Shown here piece by piece: positions 1 through 8,136 of a DNA stretch of 64,000 nucleotides (positions are counted from its first letter, which is position 1; each line of letters opens with the position of its first letter). Under the pieces are notes generated by a model. That model made no database searches and was not told the DNA's origin. It saw nothing but the letters and a program-made list of their open reading frames with translations. The translations under genes were made by a program, and so were the position numbers. This stretch comes from Pseudohalioglobus sediminis (GTDB lineage Bacteria; Pseudomonadota; Gammaproteobacteria; Pseudomonadales; Halieaceae). The stretch is from assembly GCF_008370495.1 (NCBI RefSeq), contig NZ_VTUX01000009.1, forward strand, positions 186,376-250,375. Direction: 5' to 3'.

Positions 1-541
1 CATCCAGTTCCGCCGCGTCCAGCACCGCCTCGTAAATGCCCACGTGACCCAGGTCCAGGGTGTACCGGGCCGGCAGTTCGGCGGCGTCGAGCGTCGCCAG
101 CATCAGGCGAATAATTTCCACGTCGGCGGCGACACTGTCATCGCCATAGAGCTCGGCGCCCAGCTGGATGGGCGACCGCGAGGCCATCAGTGACTTGGGC
201 CGGGTGTGCAGGGTGGAGCCGGCATAGCACAGGCGCGAGACCCCGTCCGGCGCCAGGCTGTGGGCATCGATGCGCGCCACCTGCGGGGTGATGTCGGCGC
301 GCACGCCCATGCTGCGGCCGGAAAGCTGGTCGGTAAGCTTGAAGGTCAGCAGGTCCAGGTCCTGGCCCAGGCCGGTGAGCAGGGAGTCGGTAAATTCCAC
401 CAGCGGCGGGATCACCAGTTCGTAGCCCCAGCTGCGGAACAGGTCCAGCAGGCGGCGGCGCAGCGCTTCCACGGTAGCGGCCTGCGCGGGAAGGACTTCC
501 TCTATGCCGTCGGGCAGCTGCCAGCGATCAACCGATGTCAT
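1..541 (-). CDS. hisZ: ATP phosphoribosyltransferase regulatory subunit HisZ (partial)
   Basis: HisZ is the catalytically inactive histidyl-tRNA-synthetase paralogue that activates short-form HisG in the first step of histidine synthesis in the cytoplasm. The first 180 residues are visible, starting [12 protein letters not shown]. They carry the class II synthetase-like segments [10 protein letters not shown] (81-90) and QLGAELYG (126-133). The rest lies beyond the left edge of the window. The gene is the last visible member of the minus-strand hfl run, just after the DUF2065 gene, which is the same order as in pseudomonads. A true HisS is less likely because the motifs have diverged and the hfl/purA-side context is typical of hisZ. 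Confidence 0.9.
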   Translation of the reverse strand, partial: MTSVDRWQLPDGIEEVLPAQAATVEALRRRLLDLFRSWGYELVIPPLVEFTDSLLTGLGQDLDLLTFKLTDQLSGRSMGVRADITPQVARIDAHSLAPDGVSRLCYAGSTLHTRPKSLMASRSPIQLGAELYGDDSVAADVEIIRLMLATLDAAELPARYTLDLGHVGIYEAVLDAAELD

Positions 542-550
542 GCGGGGCCT

Positions 551-742
551 TTAATTCACCAGGTAAAGCAGGATCACGCCCAGCATCATACTGCCGAAAC
601 CGATCCTGCGAATCACGCGATCATCCATCTGCGCCACCAGTGCCAGCATATTGCGCCAGTGGTTGGGGCTGATAAAGGGCATCAGCCCCTCGATGATCAA
701 CACCAGTGCCAGGGCTGCGGGGAATACCTGCCAAAAATCCAA
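551..742 (-). CDS. DUF2065 (YjeT-like) small membrane protein
   Basis: This 63-residue protein has two hydrophobic segments, about residues 6-24 (ALALVLIIEGLMPFI) and 43-61, which is the whole DUF2065 fold; its function is unknown. I chose a TTG start at 742 because GGGGAG stands about 7 nt upstream and the resulting length matches the family. An ATG at 787 would add 15 residues unlike the family. It sits between hflC and hisZ, as it does in Pseudomonas, and is probably co-transcribed with them. Confidence 0.8.
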   Translation of the reverse strand: MDFWQVFPAALALVLIIEGLMPFISPNHWRNMLALVAQMDDRVIRRIGFGSMMLGVILLYLVN

Positions 743-884
743 AATTGCTCCCCAGAATCTGCCGGACACAAAAAACCGCGGGCCCATTGTCTGCAGCGCA
801 AACGACGAGTCCCACGGTTGCGGAATGCTACCACAATGTATCGTGGTATTACCCGTGATTTTTTCCGGTTTGGGATGGGGGTTA

Positions 885-949
885 TCGCGGCTGTGGCCGC
901 TCCTACGGGGTTGGTGCGCTGCACCTTGTAGGAGCGGCTACAGCCGCGA
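885..949. repeat. REP pair (copy A), hisZ/DUF2065 side of hflC
   Basis: Two inverted REP units, 885-906 and 928-949. Each has a GCGGC-4 nt-GCCGC hairpin core and a GTAG-type end, and they face each other across 21 bp. The pair lies just downstream of the hflC stop codon, so the mRNA can fold into hairpins there. Confidence 0.85.
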
Positions 950-974
950 GCATGGCAGGTAACCCGCCCGGGGC

Positions 975-1850
975 TTATTTACCGCCCTGCGGGTCTTTCA
1001 GGTAACGGAAGAACTCGCTGTCAGGCTGCAGCAACAACACATCGCCCTGGCCGCTGAACGACTCCTGGTAAGCCTTGAGGCTGCGCGTGAAGGAGTAGAA
1101 CTCCGGGTCCTGGTTGAAGGCATCGGCGTAGATGCGCGTGGCCTCGGCATCGCCCTGACCACGGATCTGCTCAGATTCCTTGTAGGCGTTGGCGCTGATC
1201 ACCGTGACCTCGCGGTCGGCGGCGGCGCGGATACCCTCGGCCAGCTCCTGGCCCTGGGAGCGCAGCTCGCGCGCTTCCTTCTCACGCTCGGCGTTCATGC
1301 GCCGATACACCGACTCGGAAACATCCGGCGGCAGGTCGATCTTCTTCACCCGCACGTCTACCACCTGCACCCCCAGTTCCTTCAGGGCTACCTCGTTGAG
1401 TTCGGTGGTGATGTCTTCCATCAGTTGGTCACGTTCACCGGAAACCACTTCCTGCACCGTGCGCACGGCCACCTGGTTACGCAGGCCGTCGTTGATACGC
1501 TGGGCCAGCAGGCCCGCGGCACGCGCCTCTTCACCGTTGGTCGCGGTGTAGAACTTGGCAGTATCGGCCACCTGGAACTTGGCGTAGGAGTCCACGATCA
1601 GCGCTTTTTTCTCCTGGGTGAAGAAACGCTCGGGCTGTGAATCCACCGTCAGCACCCGGCCGTCGAACTTGCGTACGTTGTTGACGAAGGGAATCTTCAC
1701 ATGCAGGCCCGGCTTGATATCCGGGTTTACCACCTCACCGAAACGCAGCAGCACGCCGCGTTCCGTTTCCTTGATCACGTACAGGGCATTGCTGGCGATG
1801 AACACCACCAGGGCCAACCCAATCAAAAGTGTCATATTACGGCTGGACAT
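975..1850 (-). CDS. hflC: HflC, SPFH/band-7 modulator of FtsH
   Basis: HflC forms, with HflK, the large inner-membrane HflKC cage that encloses the FtsH protease and modulates degradation of membrane proteins. The 291-residue protein has one N-terminal membrane helix (about 7-25), then the SPFH domain starting near 'ETERGVLLRFGEV', then a long charged helical region rich in E/A/Q ('MNAEREKEARELRSQG'). Length and layout are normal. It starts 2 nt after the hflK stop, so the two are translationally linked. The REP pair follows its stop codon. Confidence 0.97.
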   Translation of the reverse strand: MSSRNMTLLIGLALVVFIASNALYVIKETERGVLLRFGEVVNPDIKPGLHVKIPFVNNVRKFDGRVLTVDSQPERFFTQEKKALIVDSYAKFQVADTAKFYTATNGEEARAAGLLAQRINDGLRNQVAVRTVQEVVSGERDQLMEDITTELNEVALKELGVQVVDVRVKKIDLPPDVSESVYRRMNAEREKEARELRSQGQELAEGIRAAADREVTVISANAYKESEQIRGQGDAEATRIYADAFNQDPEFYSFTRSLKAYQESFSGQGDVLLLQPDSEFFRYLKDPQGGK

Positions 1851-1852
1851 GA

Positions 1853-3025
1853 TCAGCGACCTCCCCTGCGTGCGGTGCTGCCGTTCGCGGCATCGCGACG
1901 CAGCTGTTCAGTTACGGCGTTGGTGATTTCGCGCAGCGAATTGGTATCCAGGCCCGGTGCGCGCATGGCGCGTGACTGGCTCTGCTCGGCGAGCTTGTCC
2001 AGCGGCAGGTACATCACGTTGTTGCCGCCCTCCACATCTACCATCACCTTGCTGGTGTTGCTGTAAACGCCCTGCACCGCGTCGAGGTAGAGACGCTCGC
2101 GCGTGACCTCGGGTGCCTTGCGGTATTCGGTCAGCAGTTTGCCGAAGCGATCCGCCTCACCCTGGGCGTTGGCGATCACCTGCTCCTTGTAGGCGCTGGC
2201 TTCCTCGATCACCCGCTGGGCGGCACCACGCGCTTCCGGCACGATGCCGTTGGCGTAGGCCTGGGCCTCGTTCTTCACGCGCTCCTCGTCCTCGCGGGCC
2301 TTGATCACGTCATCAAACGCGGCCTGCACCTGGCTGGGCGGCTTGGCGTCGTCGACGTTGATCTTGCTCACCAGGATGCCGGTCTCATAGGTGTTGAGGT
2401 AAGCCTGCAGGCGCTGCTGGACATCGCCGGCAATACGCGCACGACCTTCGGTCAGCACCAGGTCCATCACGGTTTCACCGACCACGTGACGCAGGGCGCT
2501 CTGCGCCGCGTGCTGCAGCGAGCGCTCGGGGTCGCGCACCTTGAGCACGAACTTGTCGGGATCGTTGATCACATACTGTACAGACATGTTCACCTCGACG
2601 ATGTTCTCGTCCTTGGTGAGCATGATTTCGCGGAAGCTGGCCGCACGTACCTTGGTGGTGTTGACCTTGATGACTTCGTCGATCAGGGGCGGGTTCCACT
2701 GCAGGCCCGGCTGCACGGTTTCGTGGTACTTACCGAAACGCAGCACCACGGCGCGCTCCTGCTCGTCGATCTGGTAGAAACCCATCAGGGCCCAGATCAC
2801 CAGCGCCACGATGGCGAGCACACCAAACAGTGCGCCCGACACGGCGGGACCACCGCCGCCACCGCCACCGCCACCGCCGGAACCGGGCTTGCGGCCAAAC
2901 AGCCCGCCCATTTTTTCCTGCAGTTTCTTCAGCGCCTCGTCGAGGTCAGGGGGACCCTGGTTGCCACCACCCCAGGGATCGTTAGGCCCCTTGTTGTTAC
3001 CGCCACCCGGTTCATTCCAGGCCAT
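1853..3025 (-). CDS. hflK: HflK, SPFH/band-7 modulator of FtsH
   Basis: Partner of HflC in the HflKC-FtsH complex, with the bulk of the protein in the periplasm. The 390 residues comprise a Gly/Asn/Pro-rich cytoplasmic tail (1-60), a membrane helix (about 62-84), the SPFH domain (starting near 'IDEQERAVVLRFGKY') and a helical tail. Residues 50-59 are ten glycines in a row, encoded by a GGN repeat at about 2849-2878. HflK tails are usually Gly-rich, but this homopolymer is long. The tail is followed directly by the membrane helix. It is co-transcribed with hflC. Confidence 0.97.
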   Translation of the reverse strand: MAWNEPGGGNNKGPNDPWGGGNQGPPDLDEALKKLQEKMGGLFGRKPGSGGGGGGGGGGPAVSGALFGVLAIVALVIWALMGFYQIDEQERAVVLRFGKYHETVQPGLQWNPPLIDEVIKVNTTKVRAASFREIMLTKDENIVEVNMSVQYVINDPDKFVLKVRDPERSLQHAAQSALRHVVGETVMDLVLTEGRARIAGDVQQRLQAYLNTYETGILVSKINVDDAKPPSQVQAAFDDVIKAREDEERVKNEAQAYANGIVPEARGAAQRVIEEASAYKEQVIANAQGEADRFGKLLTEYRKAPEVTRERLYLDAVQGVYSNTSKVMVDVEGGNNVMYLPLDKLAEQSQSRAMRAPGLDTNSLREITNAVTEQLRRDAANGSTARRGGR

Positions 3026-3079
3026 AGTCAGCTCCTGTGTTCAAAGTCGGAAGAGTCTAGCATTGTCGATGTCATATTC

Positions 3080-3107
3080 GCACCCTGTGTCGACCGGTAC
3101 AGGGTGC
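3080..3107. promoter_or_regulatory. Hairpin between hflX and hflK
   Basis: Perfect 9-bp inverted repeat GCACCCTGT / ACAGGGTGC with a 10-nt loop in the 120-bp gap between the hflX stop and the hflK start. No T-tract follows on the minus strand, so it is not a classical terminator. It could act as an mRNA processing or stability element. Confidence 0.45.
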
Positions 3108-3146
3108 TTCGGATTTTCCTGCCCCGCGGCGAAGTGCTCGCGGCCG

Positions 3147-4418
3147 CTAAAACAAGGGTTCCGGGCCCTTTTTCATCAATCGGTTCCAGTCTGCGCGCGG
3201 CAGGCGCACCTGCAGGTGGGCCACGCCGTCATCACTGTAGTTTTCCGCCTCCACCGCACCCAGTCGATAGAGGGCGGCGCGCAGGCTGCCCTGTTCCGGG
3301 GTCAGCTCCAGCTCTTCGTTGACCATGTCCTGGCCGATCAGTTCGCTTACCGCCTGCAGCAACAGCTCCACACCTTCACCGGTGGCGGCGCTGAGCCAGA
3401 CGCGCTCGGGCCGCCCGTCAGCGTTTCTATCTATACGCGGTGACTGCTCCAATAGATCGAGCTTGTTGAACACTTCCAGCCGCGGGATCTGGTCGGCGCC
3501 GATCTCGCTGAGCACGTCGTGCACCTGGAAAATATTGTCCTCGCGCTCATCGCTGGCGGCATCGATCACGTGCAGCAGCAAGTCGGCGTTGAGGGTTTCT
3601 TCCAGTGTCGCCTTGAAGGCCTCCACCAGCTTGTGCGGCAGATGGGCGATAAAGCCCACGGTGTCGGCCAGCACCACGGGGCCGACATTATCCAGCTCTA
3701 CCCGGCGCAGGGTGGGGTCGAGCGTGGCGAACAGCTGGTCGGCAGCGTACACACCCGACTCGGTAATGTAATTGAACAGGGTAGACTTGCCGGCGTTGGT
3801 ATAGCCCACCAGCGACACCGTGGGAATCTCCTGCCGGCGGCGGGAGCGGCGGCCCTGCTCGCGCTGCTTGTGCACCTTTTCCAGGCGCGCGGTGATGGAC
3901 TTGATGCGCACGCGCAGCAGGCGTCGGTCGGTCTCCAGCTGGGTCTCACCCGGGCCGCGCAGGCCGATACCGCCTTTCTGCCGCTCCAGGTGGGTCCAGC
4001 CGCGCACCAGCCGGGTGCTCATATGCTGTAACTGGGCCAGCTCAACCTGCAGCTTACCCTCGTGGGTGCGCGCGCGCTGGGCAAAAATATCGAGGATCAG
4101 CCCGGTGCGGTCCAGCACCCGGCATTTGAGTTCCTGTTCCAGGTTGCGTTCCTGGCTGGGGCTGAGGCTGTGATTGAACATCACCACCTCGGCCTCGTGC
4201 AAAGCCACGGCTTCGCGTATCTCTTCCAGCTTGCCGGAGCCGACAAAGGTGCGCGGGTGCGGCGCGCTGCGCTGGCCCATGAGGTAGGCAGCCGGGTCCC
4301 CTCCTGCCGAAAGCACGAGTTCTTCAAATTCGCGGGGGTCTTCCCGCTCGGATTCGCTGTCGAGATTCAGGTGCACGAGCACGGCTCGCTCCCCGGAATC
4401 GGGTCGATCAAAAAACAA
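3147..4418 (-). CDS. hflX: HflX, ribosome-rescue GTPase
   Basis: HflX is a GTPase that splits stalled or stressed 70S ribosomes. The 423-residue protein has the HflX N-terminal domain (to about 190, including 'GSGKLEEIREA' and the glycine-rich 'GIGLRGPGETQLE'), then the G domain with G1 GYTNAGKSTLFN, G3 DTVGFI and G4 NKLD, then a short C-terminal domain. Length is normal. It lies between hfq and hflK in the conserved order, but a GC-rich palindrome separates it from hfq and another hairpin from hflK, so its message may be separately processed. Confidence 0.97.
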   Translation of the reverse strand: MFFDRPDSGERAVLVHLNLDSESEREDPREFEELVLSAGGDPAAYLMGQRSAPHPRTFVGSGKLEEIREAVALHEAEVVMFNHSLSPSQERNLEQELKCRVLDRTGLILDIFAQRARTHEGKLQVELAQLQHMSTRLVRGWTHLERQKGGIGLRGPGETQLETDRRLLRVRIKSITARLEKVHKQREQGRRSRRRQEIPTVSLVGYTNAGKSTLFNYITESGVYAADQLFATLDPTLRRVELDNVGPVVLADTVGFIAHLPHKLVEAFKATLEETLNADLLLHVIDAASDEREDNIFQVHDVLSEIGADQIPRLEVFNKLDLLEQSPRIDRNADGRPERVWLSAATGEGVELLLQAVSELIGQDMVNEELELTPEQGSLRAALYRLGAVEAENYSDDGVAHLQVRLPRADWNRLMKKGPEPLF

Positions 4419-4444
4419 ACTTACCTCGGGTGGGGAATTGTATA

Positions 4445-4462
4445 CGGCCGCCGTGGCGGCCG
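4445..4462. promoter_or_regulatory. GC-rich palindrome between hfq and hflX
   Basis: CGGCCGCC-GT-GGCGGCCG, a perfect palindrome in the 56-bp gap between hfq and hflX. On the minus strand it is followed at once by TATACAAT, which resembles a -10 box, so it may belong to an internal hflX promoter or be an intercistronic hairpin. Confidence 0.4.
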
Positions 4463-4474
4463 GGAACGCATCGC

Positions 4475-4723
4475 CTAGCTGTCACCGCCCTCTTCCGGCG
4501 GGTGCTGCATGGGCAGGCGCACCACGCGGCTTGGCACCACGGTGGAAATCGCATGCTTGTACACCATCTGGCTGACCGTATTCTTCAGCAGCACGACAAA
4601 CTGGTCGAAAGACTCGATTTGTCCCTGCAGCTTGATGCCATTAACCAGATAGATGGAAACCGGTACGCGTTCCTTACGCAGAATGTTCAGGTAAGGGTCT
4701 TGTAGCGTGTGCCCTTTTGACAT
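4475..4723 (-). CDS. hfq: Hfq RNA chaperone
   Basis: Hfq is the hexameric Sm-like chaperone that pairs small RNAs with mRNAs. All 82 residues fit: the N-terminal '[16 protein letters not shown]', the Sm1 strand region '[18 protein letters not shown]', and the Sm2 signature YKHAIST. The C-terminal tail is short and acidic (EEGGDS). The start is preceded by AGGAG at 8 nt. It is transcribed with miaA upstream and hflX downstream. The leader holds a U-tract and hairpin that could serve autoregulation. Confidence 0.98.
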   Translation of the reverse strand: MSKGHTLQDPYLNILRKERVPVSIYLVNGIKLQGQIESFDQFVVLLKNTVSQMVYKHAISTVVPSRVVRLPMQHPPEEGGDS

Positions 4724-4739
4724 AGCTATTTCTCCTGGA

Positions 4740-4769
4740 GGCTCAACTCGAGCCGAAAAAAATAAAAAA
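4740..4769 (-). promoter_or_regulatory. U-rich tract and hairpin in the hfq leader
   Basis: On the minus strand the hfq leader reads T6-A-T7 (4769-4756), then a 5-bp hairpin GGCTC-5 nt-GAGCC (4754-4740), then the Shine-Dalgarno AGGAG. U-rich single strands beside a hairpin are typical Hfq ligands, and E. coli Hfq represses its own translation. That this site does so here is inference. Confidence 0.4.
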
Positions 4770-4875
4770 CTGGCCTTCTTGCCCCGTCGCTACCCGTGTA
4801 ATCACGCCCCGGGTCAGCAAACAGGATGACGGGCCCTCGATACCGCTCTGCACAGTATAGTGCATCCGCGACAAA

Positions 4876-5907
4876 CTACATGGGGTCGCCCTGCAAATAG
4901 TTCAAGGCACCTTCAAGCACTGATGTCACCGATGAAAGAGCATACGCGCTGGCGGCCGCGGCGGATGACCCACGGGCGCTCCCCGCGCCGGCCTCAACAT
5001 GCGGTGGCAGCAGCATTTCCTCGAGGTTACCCTCTTTATCGGTGTATATCCATGCAAGATCAGGCCATTTGCGCAGCCACGTCAGCTGCCGCTTGGCCAG
5101 CTGCCGGGTCGCCGCCACCGCCCTGTCCACCGCCTCCTCCAGGCTGCACTCACCCGCCAGGTGCTGCCACAATTGCCGGTATCCCACCGCGCGGATAGCG
5201 GGCAGGTCTGCATGCAGGTCGCCGCGCTGGTACAGGGCGCGCACCTCGTCGAGGAAGCCCGCTTCCAGCATCAGCTCGAAGCGCAGCGCAATGCGCTGGT
5301 GCAGCACACTGCGCGGCCGCGGGCAGATCGCCAGCTGGCGGATATCATAGGTGGCAAACGGATCCGGGCCAGCGGCCTGCTCGCGGTGCCAGTCACTCAG
5401 GCTGCGGCCGCTGGCCCGGTACACCTCCAGGGCCCGTGTCAGGCGCTGGGAATGATTGGGGTGAATGCGCGCGGCGGCCTGTGGGTCAACCTCGGCCAGC
5501 TGCGCGTGAACGTGCGGCCAGCCATGCGCCGCGGCCTCCGCCTCGATCTCCCGGCGAATGGCGGCATCCGCCGACGGCATCTGTGCCAGGCCCTCGAGAA
5601 AGGCCTTGAAGTAAAGCATGGTGCCGCCCACCAGCAGCGGGATTTTCCCGCGGGCGGTGATTTCGGCCGCCAGGCGCGTGGCATCAGCGGCAAACTCGGC
5701 GGCGGAATAGGGTTCGGCGGGGTCGCGTATATCCACCAGGTGGTGTGGGTAATCCGGCTTGGCGCTGCCGATGTCCAAGCCGCGGTAGACCAGGGCGGAA
5801 TCCACGCTCACCAGCTCGCAGTCCAGCTGTGCGGCGAGGTCGATGGCAAGATCGGTCTTGCCCGAGGCGGTCGGGCCCATCAGGCAGATGAGAAGAGGTT
5901 TAGCCAT
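4876..5907 (-). CDS. miaA: tRNA dimethylallyltransferase MiaA
   Basis: MiaA transfers a dimethylallyl group to A37 of tRNAs that read UNN codons. The 343 residues begin with the P-loop [15 protein letters not shown] (about 11-25), followed by '[18 protein letters not shown]' and 'YPHHLVDI'. The '[12 protein letters not shown]' segment near the end is the family's tRNA-binding region. After it comes an Ala/Ser-rich tail of about 60 residues, somewhat longer than usual. Only 4 bp separate it from mutL upstream; hfq follows after 152 bp. Confidence 0.97.
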   Translation of the reverse strand: MAKPLLICLMGPTASGKTDLAIDLAAQLDCELVSVDSALVYRGLDIGSAKPDYPHHLVDIRDPAEPYSAAEFAADATRLAAEITARGKIPLLVGGTMLYFKAFLEGLAQMPSADAAIRREIEAEAAAHGWPHVHAQLAEVDPQAAARIHPNHSQRLTRALEVYRASGRSLSDWHREQAAGPDPFATYDIRQLAICPRPRSVLHQRIALRFELMLEAGFLDEVRALYQRGDLHADLPAIRAVGYRQLWQHLAGECSLEEAVDRAVAATRQLAKRQLTWLRKWPDLAWIYTDKEGNLEEMLLPPHVEAGAGSARGSSAAAASAYALSSVTSVLEGALNYLQGDPM

Positions 5908-5911
5908 GGCG

Positions 5912-7804
5912 TCAGCGCCCGCGCAGGAACAGTTTGTCCAACTCCTCCAGACCCAGCTGCGTCCAGGTGGGGCGGCCGTGGTTGCACTGCCCGGAACGCT
6001 CGGTTGCCTCCATATCGCGCAGCAGTGCGTTCATCTCCGGCACCGTGAGCCGGCGGTTGGCGCGCACGCTGCCGTGGCAGGCCATGGTGGAGAGAATTTC
6101 GTCCAGGTGCGCCTCGATGCGCTCGGAACTGCCGAATTCGATCAGGTCGGCCAGCACGTCGCGCAGCAGCTGCTCGACATTGGAATCGCGCAGCAATACC
6201 GGGATTTCACGAATCACCAGCGATTCCTCGCCGGCCACGTCCACGGTCATACCCAGGCGCTGGAACAGTGCCGCGTGCTCCCCCGCCACCTGCACCTCGC
6301 GCTGGCTCACCGCCACCGACTGCGGCACCAGCAGCGGCTGGCTGCGGATGCCCTGCTGGTCGCGGGCCGCTTTCAGGCCCTCGTAGGTAATGCGTTCGTG
6401 GGCCGCGTGCATGTCCACCAGCACCAGGCCGGCGGCATTTTCAGCGAGAATATAAATGCCCTTGAGCTGGGCCAGCGCATAACCGAGGGGCGGGATATCC
6501 TCCTCCCCGGACTGCTCCGGCAGCGATGGATGTACCTGCTGGTAAGAAGACACCTGGGCCAGGGCCGCGCCACCCTGCAGGGGCCGCGAACCCGGATGTG
6601 GCTGCCCGCGCCCGGTGCCGAAGGAGGCGAAGCCGGCTTGCGGGCTGCCCGGCTCCGCCACGGCGTCGCCGCGCCATGCCAGCGACGCCTGCGTGGTGAT
6701 CTCGCCGGTCCGGGTGTCGATGGCCATGCCATCCTCGGCGGCCACCGCGCCTGCGGGCAGGTTGTTCGCCGCGGATGCGCCGGGGCGCACTTCCGCCAGG
6801 GCCCGGTGCAGGGTAGAGAAAATAAAGTTGTGCACGCTGCGCCCGTCGCGAAAGCGCACCTCGTGCTTGGTGGGATGCACGTTCACATCCACCTGCGCCG
6901 GGTCGACTTCAAGATAGAGCACAAAAGCCGGGTGGCGGCCGTGATAGAGCACGTCGCGATAGGCCTGCTTGACCGCGTGGGCGATCAGCTTGTCGCGAAT
7001 CACCCGGCCGTTGACGAAGAAATACTGCAGATCCGCCTGGCTGCGCGAGAACGTGGGCAGGCCCACCCAGCCCCACAGGCGCAGCCCGTAAGCCGCCTCG
7101 CTGCCGCGCTCATTCTCGATATAGATCGCCTGTTCCATGAACGCAGGGCCACACACCGTGGCCACGCGACGCTGCTGCTCGACCTGGCCGGTACCGGCCT
7201 TGAGCTGGTGAATGGTGCGACCGTTGTGGCGCAGGCTGAAGGCCACATCAAAGCGCGACAGGGCCAGGCGCTTGACCACTTCTTCCAGGTGGTTGAACTC
7301 GGTTTTCTCGGTGCGCAGGAACTTGCGCCGGGCCGGGGTATTGAAGAACAGGTCGCGCACTTCCACCGTGGTGCCCCGCGGATGCGGCGCCGGTTTCACC
7401 AGCACCTCCATTTCGCGGCCCTCACAGGCGGCGGAGTTGCCCTCGCTGCCTGTTTCCGCGGCGTTGCTGGTCAGGGTGAGCCGCGATACCGAGCCGATAC
7501 TGGCCAGCGCCTCGCCGCGAAAGCCCAGGCTGCCTACTGCTTCCAGGTCTTCCAGCGAGTGGATTTTGCTGGTGGCGTGGCGCGCCATGGCCAGGGGCAG
7601 GTCATCCGGCTCGATACCACCGCCGTTATCGCGAATGCGGATCAGCTTGACGCCACCGGACTCAACGTCGATATCAATGCGGGTAGCACCCGCGTCCAGG
7701 CTGTTTTCCAGCACTTCCTTGACCACCGAGGCCGGACGCTCCACCACCTCACCGGCGGCGATCTGGTTGGCAAGGCGGGTGGAGAGGCGGTGGATCCTGG
7801 ACAT
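5912..7804 (-). CDS. mutL: DNA mismatch repair protein MutL
   Basis: MutL couples MutS mismatch recognition to strand incision. The 630 residues contain the GHKL ATPase domain (1-330) with '[25 protein letters not shown]', 'DNGGGI' and '[10 protein letters not shown]', a disordered linker (about 340-430), and a C-terminal dimerisation domain (430-630). The DQHAXXE-type endonuclease motif is replaced by 'MHAAHERI', and the CPHGRP motif by 'CNHGRPT'. Methyl-directed MutLs also lack full endonuclease activity, so this is probably a MutH-type partner or an altered enzyme. REP pairs lie between it and amiB. Confidence 0.96.
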   Translation of the reverse strand: MSRIHRLSTRLANQIAAGEVVERPASVVKEVLENSLDAGATRIDIDVESGGVKLIRIRDNGGGIEPDDLPLAMARHATSKIHSLEDLEAVGSLGFRGEALASIGSVSRLTLTSNAAETGSEGNSAACEGREMEVLVKPAPHPRGTTVEVRDLFFNTPARRKFLRTEKTEFNHLEEVVKRLALSRFDVAFSLRHNGRTIHQLKAGTGQVEQQRRVATVCGPAFMEQAIYIENERGSEAAYGLRLWGWVGLPTFSRSQADLQYFFVNGRVIRDKLIAHAVKQAYRDVLYHGRHPAFVLYLEVDPAQVDVNVHPTKHEVRFRDGRSVHNFIFSTLHRALAEVRPGASAANNLPAGAVAAEDGMAIDTRTGEITTQASLAWRGDAVAEPGSPQAGFASFGTGRGQPHPGSRPLQGGAALAQVSSYQQVHPSLPEQSGEEDIPPLGYALAQLKGIYILAENAAGLVLVDMHAAHERITYEGLKAARDQQGIRSQPLLVPQSVAVSQREVQVAGEHAALFQRLGMTVDVAGEESLVIREIPVLLRDSNVEQLLRDVLADLIEFGSSERIEAHLDEILSTMACHGSVRANRRLTVPEMNALLRDMEATERSGQCNHGRPTWTQLGLEELDKLFLRGR

Positions 7805-7955
7805 CAGGTTTCAGTAACGGCTCGCGCTGAGGGCTGGCTGTGCCTGCGAGGGCGCAAGTCCAGCGTGGATTAGACCGGCGATGTTACTGGATTCCGCAGG
7901 GGCCGGCCACCGGGGTGAGGCTATGAGCAGGGTGCCGGGTGTGGTGCGGGGTTTA

Positions 7956-8023
7956 TCGCGGCTGCGGCCGCTCCTACGGGTTGGTTGCTGAGCCCGCACC
8001 TGTTGGAGCGGCTGCAGCCGCGA
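7956..8023. repeat. REP pair (copy B) between mutL and amiB
   Basis: Inverted units at 7956-7977 and 8002-8023 with a 24-bp spacer. The pair is nearly identical in sequence and length (68 bp) to copy C at 8069-8136, so the two are a recent tandem duplication. Both lie in the 332-bp mutL/amiB gap, which holds no gene. Confidence 0.85.
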
Positions 8024-8068
8024 TTGCTATGCCTGTTTACCCGGCACTGCGTTGCTTACACAACTCTT

Positions 8069-8136
8069 TCGCGGCTGTGGCCGCTCCTACGGGTTGGTTG
8101 CTGAGCCCACACCTGTTGGAGCGGCTACAGCCGCGA
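8069..8136. repeat. REP pair (copy C), abutting the amiB stop codon
   Basis: Units at 8069-8090 and 8115-8136. The last base touches the amiB stop codon (8137-8139 on the minus strand), so the amiB message ends in a hairpin immediately after translation termination. Confidence 0.85.

Noticed and set aside
5843-7873. A 676-codon open frame antisense to mutL
   Set aside because: It mirrors the codon pattern of mutL in a GC-rich genome and has no signal, motif or ribosome site of its own.
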